From Molossus alvarezi (lineage: Eukaryota; Chordata; Mammalia; Chiroptera; Molossidae): a DNA stretch of 64,000 nucleotides. The first letter of the stretch is position 1. Each line of letters begins with the position of its first letter. Position numbers and translations under genes: made by a program. The notes below the pieces were generated by a model, which was given only the letters and a program-made list of their open reading frames with translations, searched no databases and had not been told where the DNA came from. The stretch lies in contig CM073887.1 in assembly GCA_037176705.1 (NCBI GenBank), positions 85,694,348 to 85,758,347 of the forward strand. The letters run 5' to 3'. Of the stretch, positions 22,131 through 35,330 are shown piece by piece.

Positions 22131-23150
22131 TTATGTTTCATGCATTAGGCCTTAAAGTTCTAGTTCACGCCGTTAATCATATTAGTCATAAGTCCACAAC
22201 ACCATCTTTAATTACAGAGGTTAACTATCAGAATACAACTCCTTTCGCCATGGCCTGAGACATAAACATCTGAAATATTTGGATGTCAATATTCATGTCT
22301 ACAAATATTCAGACATTTACTGAAATGCATAAAATTATAGATTCTCATTTTTTGTGATGCATACTCTTTACTGGTATAACATTACTCACTTCTTTCATTT
22401 GTCAAACACTATTGACCAAGGCCAGGAAATGTTCTAAGCATGGCTGGCATCTCAATGAGCACAATAAGCAGAATTCCTGCCACCAAAGAATTAACATTTT
22501 AGTTGTAGAAGGAAGATCATAAACACATAGTACAAAGTAAACACATACATGACTTAATCATTACAAACTATGAAACTCATTCTGAAGGAAATACACAGTG
22601 TGACCAGGCAGAGAATAATCAGAAGGCAACTATAAAAGCCAAATAATTTGATATTGATATTTTCTTCAATAGCAGTAGCATCAATAGAGAGCATGTCTGA
22701 GGTTTTCTAGGAAGGAAAAAAAAAATTGCTAGATGCCTGCATCAGTCCCCCTACACAAATCTGAGTGATCTACGAAAGAATTCTTTCACTCTGAATTGTG
22801 CAATGATTGATGTTGCAGGTGCTATGAAGAAGGCAAGCTAACCATTACTCAAAACCTTAGTGTCTGTCAGCAATTTTTTGTTCTTTATAGGTAGTTAACA
22901 AATGATTTTTTTTTGTTTGTTTCTTTTTTGGAAAATTAAGCTCCTATGTCTACCATGAAGATAGGACTGCAGCTACTAAAGTATGGAACAATGGGCTCCC
23001 AGGGATCTTAAGAAAGCAAAGCCATCAAGGTGATTGAGCCTGGTGCCCTGGACAGTTTTAGATCCTCAGCTCTGATGTGCTCTTGCACATCCTAACTTTT
23101 TTTGTTTTAATCTCTAAGGTGAGTGTGTTTTATCATTCTCCAAATGTGTT
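22131..23150. other. Mostly unassigned, with one ancient repeat-like patch
   Basis: 22385-22500 ('tttgtcaaacactattgac', 'ggccaggaaatgttctaag', 'tcctgccaccaaagaattaac') resembles a common ancient mammalian repeat tail. The rest is unrecognised. Confidence 0.4.
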
Positions 23151-23151
23151 C

Positions 23152-23155
<4 letters not shown>

Positions 23156-23226
<71 letters not shown>

Positions 23227-23227
23227 A
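23156..23227. repeat. Compound microsatellite (TA)n(GA)n
   Basis: Uninterrupted TA repeats (about 23156-23200) pass directly into GA repeats (23201-23227). The TA part is self-complementary and the GA part is a homopurine mirror tract, so both are prone to unusual DNA structure and length change. Confidence 0.95.
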
Positions 23228-24040
23228 ATTATCTGTATCTATTGAGACAGGGAGAGAATGGGAAACTGGAGAACAAAACTGTCTAAGTTATCTTTTACAT
23301 TCTGGACATTGCTTCAGAAATTTGAAAGGCATTACTTTACAGTTATTTGATATAGATACTGCCTGACTAATGAACAGTTTTCCAGTCCTTTTTGAAGAGG
23401 AAACTGCAGCCCAGAGACATAAGGACTCAGCTCTTGTCCTGGTGGCAATGGTGGGGCTGGTCCTCTAGCCCTGAACCTAACTAGTTCTCCAGCTGCTACC
23501 ACAGCTGCCTCTCAGCCCAACCCTGGATCATGTCTCTTCACATATTAATATTTTAATCTGAATCAGCCATGTTCTGTTTATGACCTCATTTCCTTTCTTC
23601 TTTATTGTTCATTATAAATTAATTAACATTATTAAAATTTTAGAAATATAATTCAACCAATTTTATGATAACCTGTTTCTTCTTCCAGACCATCAGACCA
23701 TGTCTCTGAGTCAGTGCTCATGAGAAAGGAGTAGGGGAATATGTTGTGACGTAATTTACCTGCTTTGTTCTTTCTTGTTCCTTTTGAAATCTGCTCTTTT
23801 CTTAATGATAAAACTAAATCATGGCACTGTCATCGAAACACTGACAGTTCTATTCTTTACTCAGAATTTCAGATTTTATATGACAGCTAGACCTAGGCAT
23901 GTACAGAAAGGAGTCAAGTTTCACAGTGTCTTTTTTGTGAAAATTATCTTTATACCATGCCCATCAAATAGAGAAGCAAAATAAGAGTTATAATCATGAA
24001 TACTCTTTTAAAATTCTCTAAATAATCTGGCTACCCTCTC
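23228..24040. other. Unassigned sequence
   Basis: No recognised gene or mobile element. Confidence 0.4.
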
Positions 24041-24044
24041 AAAA

Positions 24045-24545
24045 TGAAAACATATGTCCAGAAAAAACTTATACACTAATGTTCATAGCAGCATTATTCA
24101 TTAGAGTCAAAGAGCGAACACAGCCCAGATGTCTATCAAAAGATGAATGAATGGATAAACAACTGTGGTATATCCAGACAATGATATATTATTTGGCACT
24201 AAAAATGAATGAAATGCTGAAATATTCTACACTATAAATCTTGACAATATTTGCTAAATGATAAAAACAATCATAAGACATTGCATATTGTATGATCATT
24301 TATATGAAAAGTGTAGAATGTGTAAATCTATACAGACAAAAAGTATATTTGTGGTTACCTGAGACTAGGAGGAAAAAATGGAAATAATTGCTATTAGATA
24401 CAGGGTTATTTTTAGAGGTGATGAAAAACTAAAATTAGATTGTGGTCATATTTGCATAATTCTGTAAATATACTAAAACCACTAAATTTTATACTTTAAG
24501 TGGATCATTTTTATGGTATATGAATTATATTTTGGTAAAGTTATT
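24045..24545 (+). mobile_element. Ancient LINE-1 3' end (L1M-type)
   Basis: Contains the LINE-1 ORF2 terminal phrases 'aatgttcatagcagcattat', 'cagatgtctatcaaaagatg' and 'ggataaacaactgtggtata', then an old 3' UTR ending 'tattttggtaaagttatttt'. Too diverged to code. Confidence 0.75.
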
Positions 24546-24723
24546 TTTAAAAATCATCTATCTGCATTAGCTTCTCTCTACTGGACTTCTAAGAAGTTGA
24601 GCTTTTCTTTTCTATGTACCAATTTAATCCCTAGAAATGATGAGAAGCTAAATTATTTTTATAGATATGAACTAAGTTCTGCAGAGCTTGAAGGAACCTT
24701 TGAATTTATAATATAATAATCAA

Positions 24724-24900
24724 AAGCATATGCTGTAGAGCCAGATTGCTTAGGTTTAAATCCTGGCTCTGTTAGTTGCAAGATGTGTGGTCTTGACAGT
24801 ATCTATTATCTTGATTTTCAGGTTTCTAATTTATAAAAGGGAAAAATAATAGTACCCAGCTTATAGGTAAATTAATTATAATTTTGTGCAGTTTTAGTTA
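24724..24900 (+). repeat. MIR SINE (sense)
   Basis: Sense MIR: 'agagccagattgcttaggtt', 'aaatcctggctctgttagtt', 'ttataaaagggaaaaataat', 'agtacccagcttataggta'. The tRNA-like B-box segment and core order are clear. Confidence 0.75.
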
Positions 24901-26205
24901 ATATATTATAGTTCAAATAGTTGAATAATTAATAGTCATATGATTTAGTTGAAATCTCTCATTTTACAAAGGTAGTACTGTTAGCATTATGCTTTAAAGA
25001 AGTTATGTAAATTTGCACACAATCACATAGTAAAATAAAACAAGCTATTTTGTAGCTTAACACTTTCAACTATAAGATATCACATCTTTATTTTTACTTA
25101 TTAAATAAAATTTAGATATCATTTTTCCTCTCAAAGAACTACTTTTTATTATTGACTAAAATATTTTTTACTTTCAAATAATTTAAACAATTTAATCTTT
25201 ATAGGTTTAATTGTTTCTTGTGAAAGGAACTATTGGATAAAAGGTAATGAATCTGCATTGTGCTCATATGATTATTATTTAAACAGATGGAAACTGAAAA
25301 TAAATTATGTATTTAATTCAGTTAAATTCTAGAGATTACTCCAAAAAATGTTCATGAGCTTTGAAGACACATGCTAGGTGACCTTGGGTTTTAAGGAAAT
25401 GTACTCAGTTAACCATCTCCATCCAGTAATATCAAATGGGAATTATACTAAGGAATTGTAATATACAGTTGAAATTCTAGATTTTTCCAAATGTATGATT
25501 TAGAAATATAATACATATAAATAAAAAATGATTTGGTAGTTAAATGAAATACTTTCTGCTATGTGTTCTGTTTTATGCTTTTGATTCCCAGGTAAGGTTT
25601 AAATTGATTCTGGGAAGTACTCACAAAATTGTTTTTTTTACTTGATTTGATGGCCTCGGACACAGAAAGAAAGAAACAAAGAGGTGGGAGAGAGAAAGAA
25701 AAATGAAAAAAACATTGTAATTACACTCGTATTGGCCATTTTTATCTCCAAATAGCTCCATTTTCCTGTCCTGGAGTAGATACCCAACAATGGTCACTGG
25801 ACTGGAATGCAAAGTATTTTAGCCTAAAAGCAATTTATCTAACTAGTCTGTAAAATTACAAAGTCACTTAGAAATGTAAACCAAAAGGCTTTTTAAACAG
25901 CACTCTTCCTATACAAAAATAAAAGGGATGAGAACGAACTACAAACTTTGACATTTGACTGCATTTATAATCCTGACACATTGGCTAAACATTTTGATAA
26001 TGTTAAGTTCAAGTTTAAACAAATGACAAAGGTGTGTCCCATACATAGATTTCATAACTTAACTTTATATTTAGATCTGATTAGTTACATTTCTATCTTT
26101 CACATACTGTTCCAAATAGAAATTATTTAATTAACCCCCAGAACAATTGTTTCAATGAGCAAAGTTTTAAAATTTGCAGCTCAAATATAGAACACATAAA
26201 AGATA
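24901..26205. other. Unassigned AT-rich DNA
   Basis: No convincing feature. A possible very old antisense MIR near 24955-25050 ('ttttacaaaggtagtac', 'cacaatcacatagtaaaa') is too weak to call. Confidence 0.4.
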
Positions 26206-27387
26206 GTTAAACTACATCATTAAAATATTCATAAAACCCAAAGCAATCTATAGATTCAGTGCAATACCCATCAAAATAACAATGACATACTTCACAGAAC
26301 TAGAACAAATACTTCAAAGTTCATATGAAACCAAAAAAGACCCAAATAGCCACAGCAATTTTGAAAAAGAAGGACAAAGTAGGTGGGATCACAATACCAG
26401 ATATCGGGTTATACTACAAAGCGACTGTAATCAAAGCAGCCTGGTACTGGCACAAGAACAGGCATATAGACCAGTGGAACAGAACAGAGAACCCAGAAGT
26501 GGACCCAAGGCAATATGCTTAATCAATATTTGGCAATGGTGGCAAGTGCATACAGTGGAGTAAAGAGAGCCTCTTTAATAAATGGTGTGAAAATTGGAAA
26601 GCTACATGCAAAAAAATGAAACCAGACCATCAACTTACACCATAGACAAAAATAAACTCAAAATGGATAAAGGACTTAAATGTGACTCATGAATCCATAA
26701 AAATCCTAGAAGAAAATGTAGGCAACAAAATATCAGACATCATACCCAGCAGAATTTTCACTGATACATCACCTAAGGCAACGGAAACAAAGGAGAAAAT
26801 GAACACATGGGACTACATCAAACTCAAAAGCTTTGCACAGCAAAAGAAACAACCATCAAAATGGAAAGGCAACCCACTGTATGGGAGAACATCATTGCCA
26901 ATGATACATTAGATAAGGGGTTAATTTCCAAAATATATAGAGTACCTATACAACTCAACAAAAGGAAGACAAAGAACCCAATTTAAAAATGGGCAGAGGA
27001 GCTGAATAGACACCTCTCAGAACAGGACATACAAATGGCCAAGAGACATATGAAGAAATGCTTACCATCGCTAATCATCAGAGAGATGCACATTAAAACC
27101 ACAATGAGGCATCACCTCACACCTGTCAGAATGGCCACCATCAACAAATCATCAGACAAGTGTTGGCAAGAGTGTGGAGAAGAGGGGACTCTAGTGCACT
27201 GCTGGTGGGAATGCAGACTGGTGCAGCCACTATGGAAAACACTATGTTGTTACCTCAAAGAATTAAAAATTGAACTTCCATTTGACCCAGTAATCCCACT
27301 TCTAGGAATTAACCCTAAGAAGCCTGAAACACCAATCAGAAAGAATATATGTACCCCCATGTTCATAGCAGCACTATTTACAATAGC
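26206..27387 (+). mobile_element. LINE-1 fragment, truncated at both ends
   Basis: Starts inside ORF2 (equivalent to about 42560 of the young copy) and runs through the C-terminal domain, including the Cys-rich knuckle around 27165-27220. It stops abruptly at 'actatttacaatag' with no 3' UTR or A tail. The longest open piece, 161 residues at 27035-27520, reads past the LINE-1 edge into unrelated DNA. A 13-bp motif 'agcactatttaca' is repeated in tandem at the break (27369-27400 region). Non-functional. Confidence 0.85.
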
Positions 27388-27520
27388 AGCACTATTTACA
27401 AATGTCATAACAAAGGTATCTAGAGAGCACTGTGAGAATATCTGGGAGGTAGAAGCAATTATTTTTTTAGGGACTCTTTTCAGTATCCTTTTAGGAGGTG
27501 GCAGGTATGCTGGCTTTTAA
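27388..27520. other. Non-LINE-1 spacer between two LINE-1 fragments
   Basis: About 130 bp with no match to the LINE-1 sequences on either side. The missing 3' part of the left element is not found on the far side of the right one, so a deletion is likely. Confidence 0.6.
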
Positions 27521-30500
27521 CAAAAGCAGGAGAAATAGGAAGAAAAATAGAACAACACTAAACAAAAATGGCAATAAATAAGTACATATCAATAATCTGT
27601 CTTAAATGTAAAGGACTGAATGCTCTTGATAAAAAGACACAGAGTAGCTGATTGGATAAGAAAGCATGACTCATCTATATGTCGTTTACAATAGTCCCAC
27701 AGCACAAACAAAAGACTCACATAGGTTGAAAGTGAAGGAATGGAAAAAAATCTTTAGAGCAAACAAAAAGCAAAAAAGCTGGGGTAGCAATACTCATATC
27801 TGATAAAATACATTTCAAAACAAAGACCATAACTAGAGACAAAGAAGGCCACTACATAATATTGAAAGGATCTATTCAACAGGAAGATATAACCTTGATA
27901 AACATATATGCACCCAACATAGAAGCACCAAAATATATTAAAAATCTTCTGTAAGACTTCAAAGGAGAAATCAATAGCAATACAATCATAGCAGGGGATG
28001 TCAAGACCCCATTGAAACCACTGGATAGATCCTCTAGACAAAAAAATCAGCAAGGAAACAGAGACTTTAAATGAGGCACTAGACCAAGTGGATTTAATAG
28101 ATGTCTACAGAGAATTACAGCCCAAAACTACGAAATTCACATTCTTGTCAAGTGCATATGGGACATTTTCCAAGATAGACCACATGTTAGGACACAAACT
28201 AAGTCTTTACAAGTTCAAGAAGACTGAAATCATATCAAGCATCTTCTCAAATCACAATGGCATGAAACTAGAAATCAATTGCAATAAGAACATGCAAAGA
28301 CATTTGAACACATGGAGGCTAAACAGCATGTTATTAAACAATGAATGGGTTACCGTGGAAATCAAGGAGGAAATTAAAAACTTTCTAGAAACCAAAGAAA
28401 ATGAACACACAACAACACAAAATTTATGGGATGCAGCAAAAGCAGTTCTGAGAGGGAAGTTCATAGCACTACAGGTGTACCTCAAGAAACAAGAAAAATC
28501 TCTAATAGACTATCTAACCTCACAACTTAAAGAACCAGAAAGCAAACAAAAGGAAAACCCCAGAGCAAGTAAAAGGAAGGAAATAGTACATATCAGAGCA
28601 GAAATAAATGACATAGTGTTAAAAAAAAATTCAAAGGGTCAATGAAACAAAGAGCTGGTTTTTCGAAAAGATAAACAAGGTTGATAGACCCTTAGCTAGA
28701 CTCACCAAGAAACAAAGAGAGAGAACCCAAATACATAAAATCAGAAATGAAAGAGGAACAGTAACAACTGACACCACTGACATACAAAAGATTGTTAACA
28801 ACTACTATGAACAATGATAAGGCAACAAATTTGACAACCTAAGCGAAATGGACAAATTTCTAGAAACATATAATATCCAAAAACTGGACCAGGAAGAGAT
28901 AGAAAACTTGAACAGACCAATAACAACTAAGGAAATTGAAGCTGTAATCAAGACTCTCCCAGCAAACAAAAGCCCAGGCCAGGATGGCTTCACAGGGGAG
29001 TTTTACCGAACATTCAAAAAAGAAGTAACACCCATTCTCCTCAAACTATTTCAAAAAATTCAAGAAGAAAAACTTCGAAACTCATTTTATGAGGCCAGCA
29101 TAATTCGAATTCAAAAACCAGGAAAAAAAAAAAACAAGACAAAGAAAGAAAACTACAGGCCAATATTCCTGATGAACATAGACGCCAAAATCCTAAACAA
29201 AATACTAGCAAATAGGATACAGCAATACATCAAATAAATTATTCATCATGGCCAAGTGGGATTCATCCCAGGGATGCAAGGCTGGTACAATATTTGCAAA
29301 TCAATAAATGTGATACACCACATAAACAAAATGAAGAATAAAAACCACATGATCATGTCAATAGATGCCGCAAAAGCCTTCTAACAAAATCCAGCATCCA
29401 TTACTGATAAAAATGCTGAGCAACGTAGGAATAGAGGGAACATATCTAGACATAATAAAGGCCATATATGAAAGACCTACAGCCAACATCATACTCAATG
29501 GGCAAAAACTAAAAACATTTCCCTTAAGAACAGGAACAAGGCAAGGATGCCCACTTTTGCCACTCTTATTTAACATAGTACTGGAAGTCTTAGCCACAGC
29601 AATCATACAGGATGAAAAAATAAAAGGGATCCAAATTGGAAAGGAGGAAGTGAAACTGCCATTATTTGCAGTTGACATGATGCTATACGTAGAAAACCCA
29701 AAGACTCCATCAAAAATTTACTAGACTTAATAAATGAATTTGACAAAGTAGCAGGATACAAAATTAACATCAAGAAATCAATGGCATTTTTATACACCAA
29801 TGATTAACTCACAGAAAGATAAACTAAGAAAAAAATTCCATTTATTATTGCGGCAAAAAAATTAAAATACCTAGAAACAAACTTAACCAAATAAATAAAG
29901 GGCCAATTTGCATAGATTGGAAGTATTAACATCATTAAAATGTCCATACTACCCAAAGCAATTTATAGATTCATGCAATCCCCATCAAAATACCACTACA
30001 TATGTCACAGAACTAGAAGAAATACTTCAAAAGTTCATATGGAACCAAAAAAGAACTCGAATAGCCACAGCAATCTTGAAAAAGAAGGACAAAGTAGGTG
30101 GGATCACATTACCAGATTTCAGCTTATACTACAAAGCCACTGTAATAAAAACAGCCTGGTACTGGCACAAGAACAGGCATACAGACCTGTGGAACAGAAC
30201 AGAGAACCCAGACATGGACCCAAGGCAATATGCTCAATTAATATTTGACAAAGGTGGCAAGAACATACAGTGGAGTAGAGACAGCCTCTTTAATAAATGG
30301 TGTTGGTAAAATTGGACAGGTACATGCAAAACAATGAAACCAGACCATCAACTTACACCATACACAAGAATAAACCAAAAATGGATAAAAGACTTAAATG
30401 TGACTCATGAATTCATAAAAATCCTGGAAGAAAATGTAGGCAACAAAATTTCAGACATCATACACAGGAGAATTATCACTGATACATCACCTAAGGCAAC

Positions 30501-31600
30501 AGAAACAAAGGAGAAAATGAACACATGGGCCTACATCAAAGTCAAAAACTTCTGCACAGCAAAAGATAGAATGATCAAACTAGAAAGGCAACCCACTGTA
30601 TGGAGAGCACAATTGCCAATAACATATTAGATAAGGGGTTAATTTCCAATATATATAGAGTGCTCATACAACTCAACAAAAGGAAGACAAAGAACCCAAT
30701 TAAAAAATGAGCAGAGGATCTAAATAGACACCTCTCCAAACAGGACATACAAATGGCTAAGAGACATATGAAGAAGTGCTCAAAATCACTAATCATCAGA
30801 GAGATGCAAGTTAAAACAACAATGAGGTATCACCGTACATCTGTCAGAATGGCTGCCATCAACAAATCATCAAACAACAAGTGTTGGCGAGGGTGTGGAG
30901 AAAAGGGGACTCTAGTATACTGCTGGTGGGATGCAGACTGGTGCAGCCACTATGGAAAACAATATGGTGTTACATCAAAAATTTAAAATTGAATTGCTAT
31001 TTAACCCAGTGATCCCACTTCTAGGAATATACCCTAAGAAGCCTGAAACACCAATCAGGAAGAATGTATGTACCCCTATGTTCATAGCAGCACTATTTAC
31101 AATAGCTAAGATTTGGAAACAGCTCAAGTGTTCATCAGTAGACAAATGGATAAAAAAAAGCTGTGGTACATATACACAATGAAGTACTATGCAGCTGTAA
31201 GAACGAAAGATCTCTTATCCTTTGAGACAACATGGAGGGACGTGGAGAGTATTATACTAAGCGAAACAAGGAAACAGAGAAATTCAAGTATCATATGATC
31301 TCATTTATTTGTGGAATATAATGAACATAACAGTCTGAGGAACAGGGTAGTCCCAGAGACGTGGAAGTGGGGTACAGACTGACAATCTCCAGAAGAGTGG
31401 GTGGTGGGGGAGAGATAAACCACAGAACTTATATGCATGTATGCATGAACCATGGATATGGACAACAAAGCTGGGGACAGGGCAAGGTGGGGAGGGGGGA
31501 CTCAGTGAGGGAAAAAGGAGAAACATCTGTAACAAAAATAAATTAATTAATTGAATAAAAAATAATGATAATAAATTAAAAATAAAATAAAATATATATT
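27521..31600 (+). mobile_element. LINE-1, 5'-truncated just upstream of ORF2
   Basis: Begins in the short inter-ORF region ('ggagaaataggaagaaaaat'), covers the whole of ORF2 in decayed form, and ends with a G-rich 3' UTR and an A/AATAAA-rich tail near 31600. Compared with the young copy it lacks about 70 bp near 29893. It clearly belongs to the same family as the young copy but is older. No clear target-site duplication found. Confidence 0.9.
27568..31298 (+). pseudogene. LINE-1 ORF2 pseudogene (endonuclease, reverse transcriptase, knuckle)
   Basis: All ORF2 regions are present in order: apurinic-like endonuclease (27568-28280), reverse transcriptase (about 28870-29900), C-terminal Cys-rich knuckle (near 30880-30945). 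Many stops and frameshifts divide it. Two catalytic changes are visible beyond the truncations: the endonuclease Gly-Asp-Phe-Asn motif reads Gly-Asp-Val-Lys (near 27997), and the reverse-transcriptase Phe-Ala-Asp-Asp reads Phe-Ala-Val-Asp (near 29666). It would therefore be inactive even in an open frame. Confidence 0.88.
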
Positions 31601-31889
31601 TCAGATTCAATATTTATCCTTTAATGATCTACCAAGTTTTATCTCTAGCCCCACCAACTTCATAACTCATGTCCTAGTTACCTTTGATAGAAATCACCAT
31701 GTGTACAGAATATTCCTGGTTTTAGCCCTGAAAGTTCCAAGTTTCAAGAAACCTCTCAATTCTGGGTAAACTACAGTTTGGTGATCCTACATATTCTATT
31801 GCTTCTGTAAATGGTTAAAGGATGTGTGTCTTAAAGATAAGGAATATTAAAAAAAAATACATTATTAGCATACCAAAAAAATCCTCACT

Positions 31890-32600
31890 TTAATCAAATA
31901 TCCCATCAGTGTTCACTTTCTCTAGTTGACATACTTTTTAAACAATTTGTTTTTCAGATTAGGATCCAAATAAGGTGCATAAATTGTGATTGGATGATTT
32001 GTTTCTGTAACTATTTTAGTTTTATTATTTTGTTTTGCTTTGTTTTGTTTTTGTTTTTGTTTATAAAGTCTCCCTCTTCCCCCTCCCTTCCTTCCTTTTT
32101 CTTGTCCTCCCTCCCTCCCAGTTTTTTGTTACTGAAGAAACAAGTTGTTTGTCCTGTACAATTTCTTATAGTCTGTATTTCGCTGATTACATGCTCATGG
32201 TGCAATTTAACATGTTCTACTGACCCTTATTTATCTTGTAAATTTCTAATTAGATGTAGAGTCTTGGCCACATTTGAGTTACAATTTGGTGGAGAGAGGA
32301 CAGGACTGTAAGTGGTGAGTACTTCCATCAGCCATGTGTGTGAACACTGTATGTGCCTGATGATACAGCTGCCAGTTAATGCTACCTAGACTCCTCGGTG
32401 GTCTTAGGATATTTAGTTAAGACAATATAATAGAAAAATATTTCAAGAGTACTTGAAAATTACATAGGTCCTGCATAATTACAGTTTATTCTATCTAGTA
32501 TGCCCCATTTCTAACTGGCACCAAAGGTGGGAATTGCCACATTTTGGTTCCAACCAATTCTAGTTCAGGTATATTAAAGTAATTCTTTTTCTTAAGTGTA
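31890..32600 (-). mobile_element. Ancient LINE-1 3' UTR (antisense, L1M-type)
   Basis: Text such as 'cagattaggatccaaataag', 'gaagaaacaagttgtttgtc' and 'caatttaacatgttctactg' follows the order of the old L1M 3' UTR in antisense. A T- and C-rich low-complexity stretch lies at 32028-32120. Borders are approximate. Confidence 0.55.
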
Positions 32601-34545
32601 TTATTACTTTAAAATGGACATTTTGAAGTCTACAAACATTTGCACATATATGAAGTTATACTGGTGTAGAGATAGAGAAAAAAGGTATTTCAGAGTATGG
32701 TCTCGCTTTTGTACCCCTTCTAACAACACCTCATAAATGAGTCATTCAGGGGACTTGCTTATTTATTTATAGGAATATTTTATTTACTAGTAATAATAAT
32801 CATTTTGGTATACTGTATGTATTGTAAGTATTTTCCAGTGTTTATTATTTTATTCCTTTAAAGTGATTGAGCCTTTAGAAGTTTAATTTTGATAATGCTA
32901 TCTATATTATTCTTTTAAGCTTTCTTGATTAAATGTCTTTCTTAATAATGGCTAGCTAGGGTTGATAATTGTTTAGAGAATTAGGTTTTCTAAATCATGC
33001 TTAGTTTCTATAAGCAACTTTAATAAATTTAAACAATGTATTAGTGTATGGAGTAGCACATAGCCAATAATTTTAGTTCCTCTATCCCTGAAGAAATGCT
33101 AAAGTGCCTGATTCATTAACTTAATGAGGTTACATTAATCACTTGGGGAAAACGGCCAGCACTAAAGGCAAAATAGGTTTTGCCTCCAAGGGAGGAAATA
33201 GCACACTAATGGCAAATAGGTTTAATTGTGAGTGCTGGCTTACATCTGTTGGTAGTGAGACCTGAAATATAATGCCATGAATATTTCTAACTATGAATTC
33301 ATCTGGATTTAGGGAGAAATAAAACTCTGATTAATTAATAATATCAACAATAGGTTTAAGAGAATGGAGTGATGGTACACTTGCCATATATTTGTTGATC
33401 CTTTTCAAAACCAATTCTTTACTAAACTTTATCTTAATCATTTAAGTCCGTTTCCTAAAATTATCACCATATGCTAGATGTATTGAAGAATGTAAGGATG
33501 TATGGCAGTAGTGTTATTTATTTTGATGTATAAATTAACTTTGAAGAAAATGCAAAGTCTATATGCCAAATGTTGCTTGATGCCTTTTAAACATTTTTAT
33601 GGGAATTACTTGATACTTTGTAGTAATACTCCATAGCCAACATACAGTTGAGAGAATTCCTACCTAGGAAATATTCAGGTCATTATATGGGTACATCTTG
33701 AAAAAATTAAGTCTATTTCATTATAGTGAATGCATAAAACAAGCCAACAGGAATCTTAATCACTGGGCTCTATCTTATGTGAATGTCTAAAAAGCTCCCA
33801 AACTACGTATCATTAAACTTACCAGAGTCAGAATAGTCAGATCACAGAAAATTTGAGGTCTGGCCAGTTTTTCAACATCCAAAGTAACCCTACCAACTGT
33901 TTCCTCAGAACTGGAAGCCTACCAATCTCCATTCTGTTAATATTTATCAGCTATGTTTTCTGTCTCTTCACCATATATATCTTCATCTTAGATTTTTCTT
34001 CTTACTAAACCAATAATACACTCTTTCCTGTGAAGATATTTTAGACTTATGCTTACACATGGATTCTGTTTACTTCTCCCCATTGTAGCTTATTGGTCTC
34101 TTTTTTCTCTCTTTCACTTTCTATTCCCACTACCAAGCAAATAGCCTCTGACTATTTATTTACAGTTCTGATTATCAAGAGAAAGGAAGTTTCTAATTCT
34201 CGTACAGCTTTCTACTGATTGACTGCTTCTGAGGTATAGGCCAATTATAATGTAATCATGTTTAACTGGAGGGATGGCATCTTTACAACACCATCATGTC
34301 GACCAACACAAAAGGCAGTTCTGAGGCTTGGTGTAATGTACATTTACCTTTCAGAATATTGAATTCTGTTATGAAATGTGAATAGGTCTATAGTTTGTAA
34401 AACACAGAGGCAAGCATTCATATTTTAAGTGTAAATGATTAATAAGCAAAGAGCTCATTAGACATAGGCAGAATTCATGTTTAATAAATATAAGTATTCA
34501 GCAGTTTAAGTAATCTTAAACATCAAAAGGAGTGGAAAATATTCC
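32601..34545. other. Unassigned AT-rich DNA
   Basis: About 1.9 kb with no recognised gene, RNA or repeat. It is one of the larger repeat-poor stretches in the window, so any conserved regulatory element could be sought here. Confidence 0.4.
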
Positions 34546-34550
34546 ATTAC

Positions 34551-35330
34551 ATGAATATATCAAATTTTCTTTATCCATTCTGCTGTCAGTAGACCGTTGT
34601 GTTGTTTCCATGTCTTGGCTATTGTGACTAATACTGCAATGAATATGGGAGTGCAGATCTTTGTTTGGGATCTTGGTTTCCATTCCTTTGGATAAATACC
34701 CAGAAGTGTGATTGCTGGATCATAAGGTAGTTCTGTTTTTAATTTTGAGGAACTTCCATACTGTTTTCCACAGTGGCTGCACCATTTTATATTTCCATTA
34801 ACAGTGCACAAGGGCTCCGATTTCTCCATGTCCTTGCTGATGCTTGTTATCTCTTTGCTAAAACATGGATGAACCTAAATGGACATTGTGCTAAGTGAAA
34901 TAAGTCAATCACACAAGGACAGATTCTCTATGATTCCACTTATATGAGGTATCCAAAATAGTCAAACTTACAGAAGCAGAGGATAGAATGATACAGGGAG
35001 TAGGGAATAGGAAGTTGTTCCTTGGGCACAAAGTTCCAGTTATGCAGGATGAGTAAGTTCTAGAGATCCACTATACCACACAGTGTCTATAGTTAGCAAT
35101 ACTGTATTGTACCGTTAAAACTTGGTTGAGGGTAAGTCTCATGTTAAGTGTTCTTATAACAATGACAATAAAATAAGTGAAAGGAAATTTTTAAGTGTGA
35201 TGGGTATGTCTATTACCTTATCATGGTTATAGTTTCATGGGTATATGTATATGTCCAAACTCATCAAATTGTATGCATCAAATATGTGCAGTTTTATATA
35301 TCAACTATACATCAATAAGAAAAAAAGAAA
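34551..35330 (+). mobile_element. Ancient LINE-1 with inverted 5' segment
   Basis: 34551-34858 is antisense ORF2 end ('tttatccattctgctgtcag', 'gattgctggatcataaggta', 'cagtggctgcaccattttat'). From about 34859 it switches to sense ORF2/3' UTR ('acattgtgctaagtgaaata') and ends in an A-rich tail near 35325. This is the same twin-priming layout as at 11565 and 45732. Not coding. Confidence 0.72.

Noticed and set aside
23156..23227. Regularly repeated units as a CRISPR array
   Set aside because: A simple dinucleotide microsatellite without spacers, in a mammalian genome.
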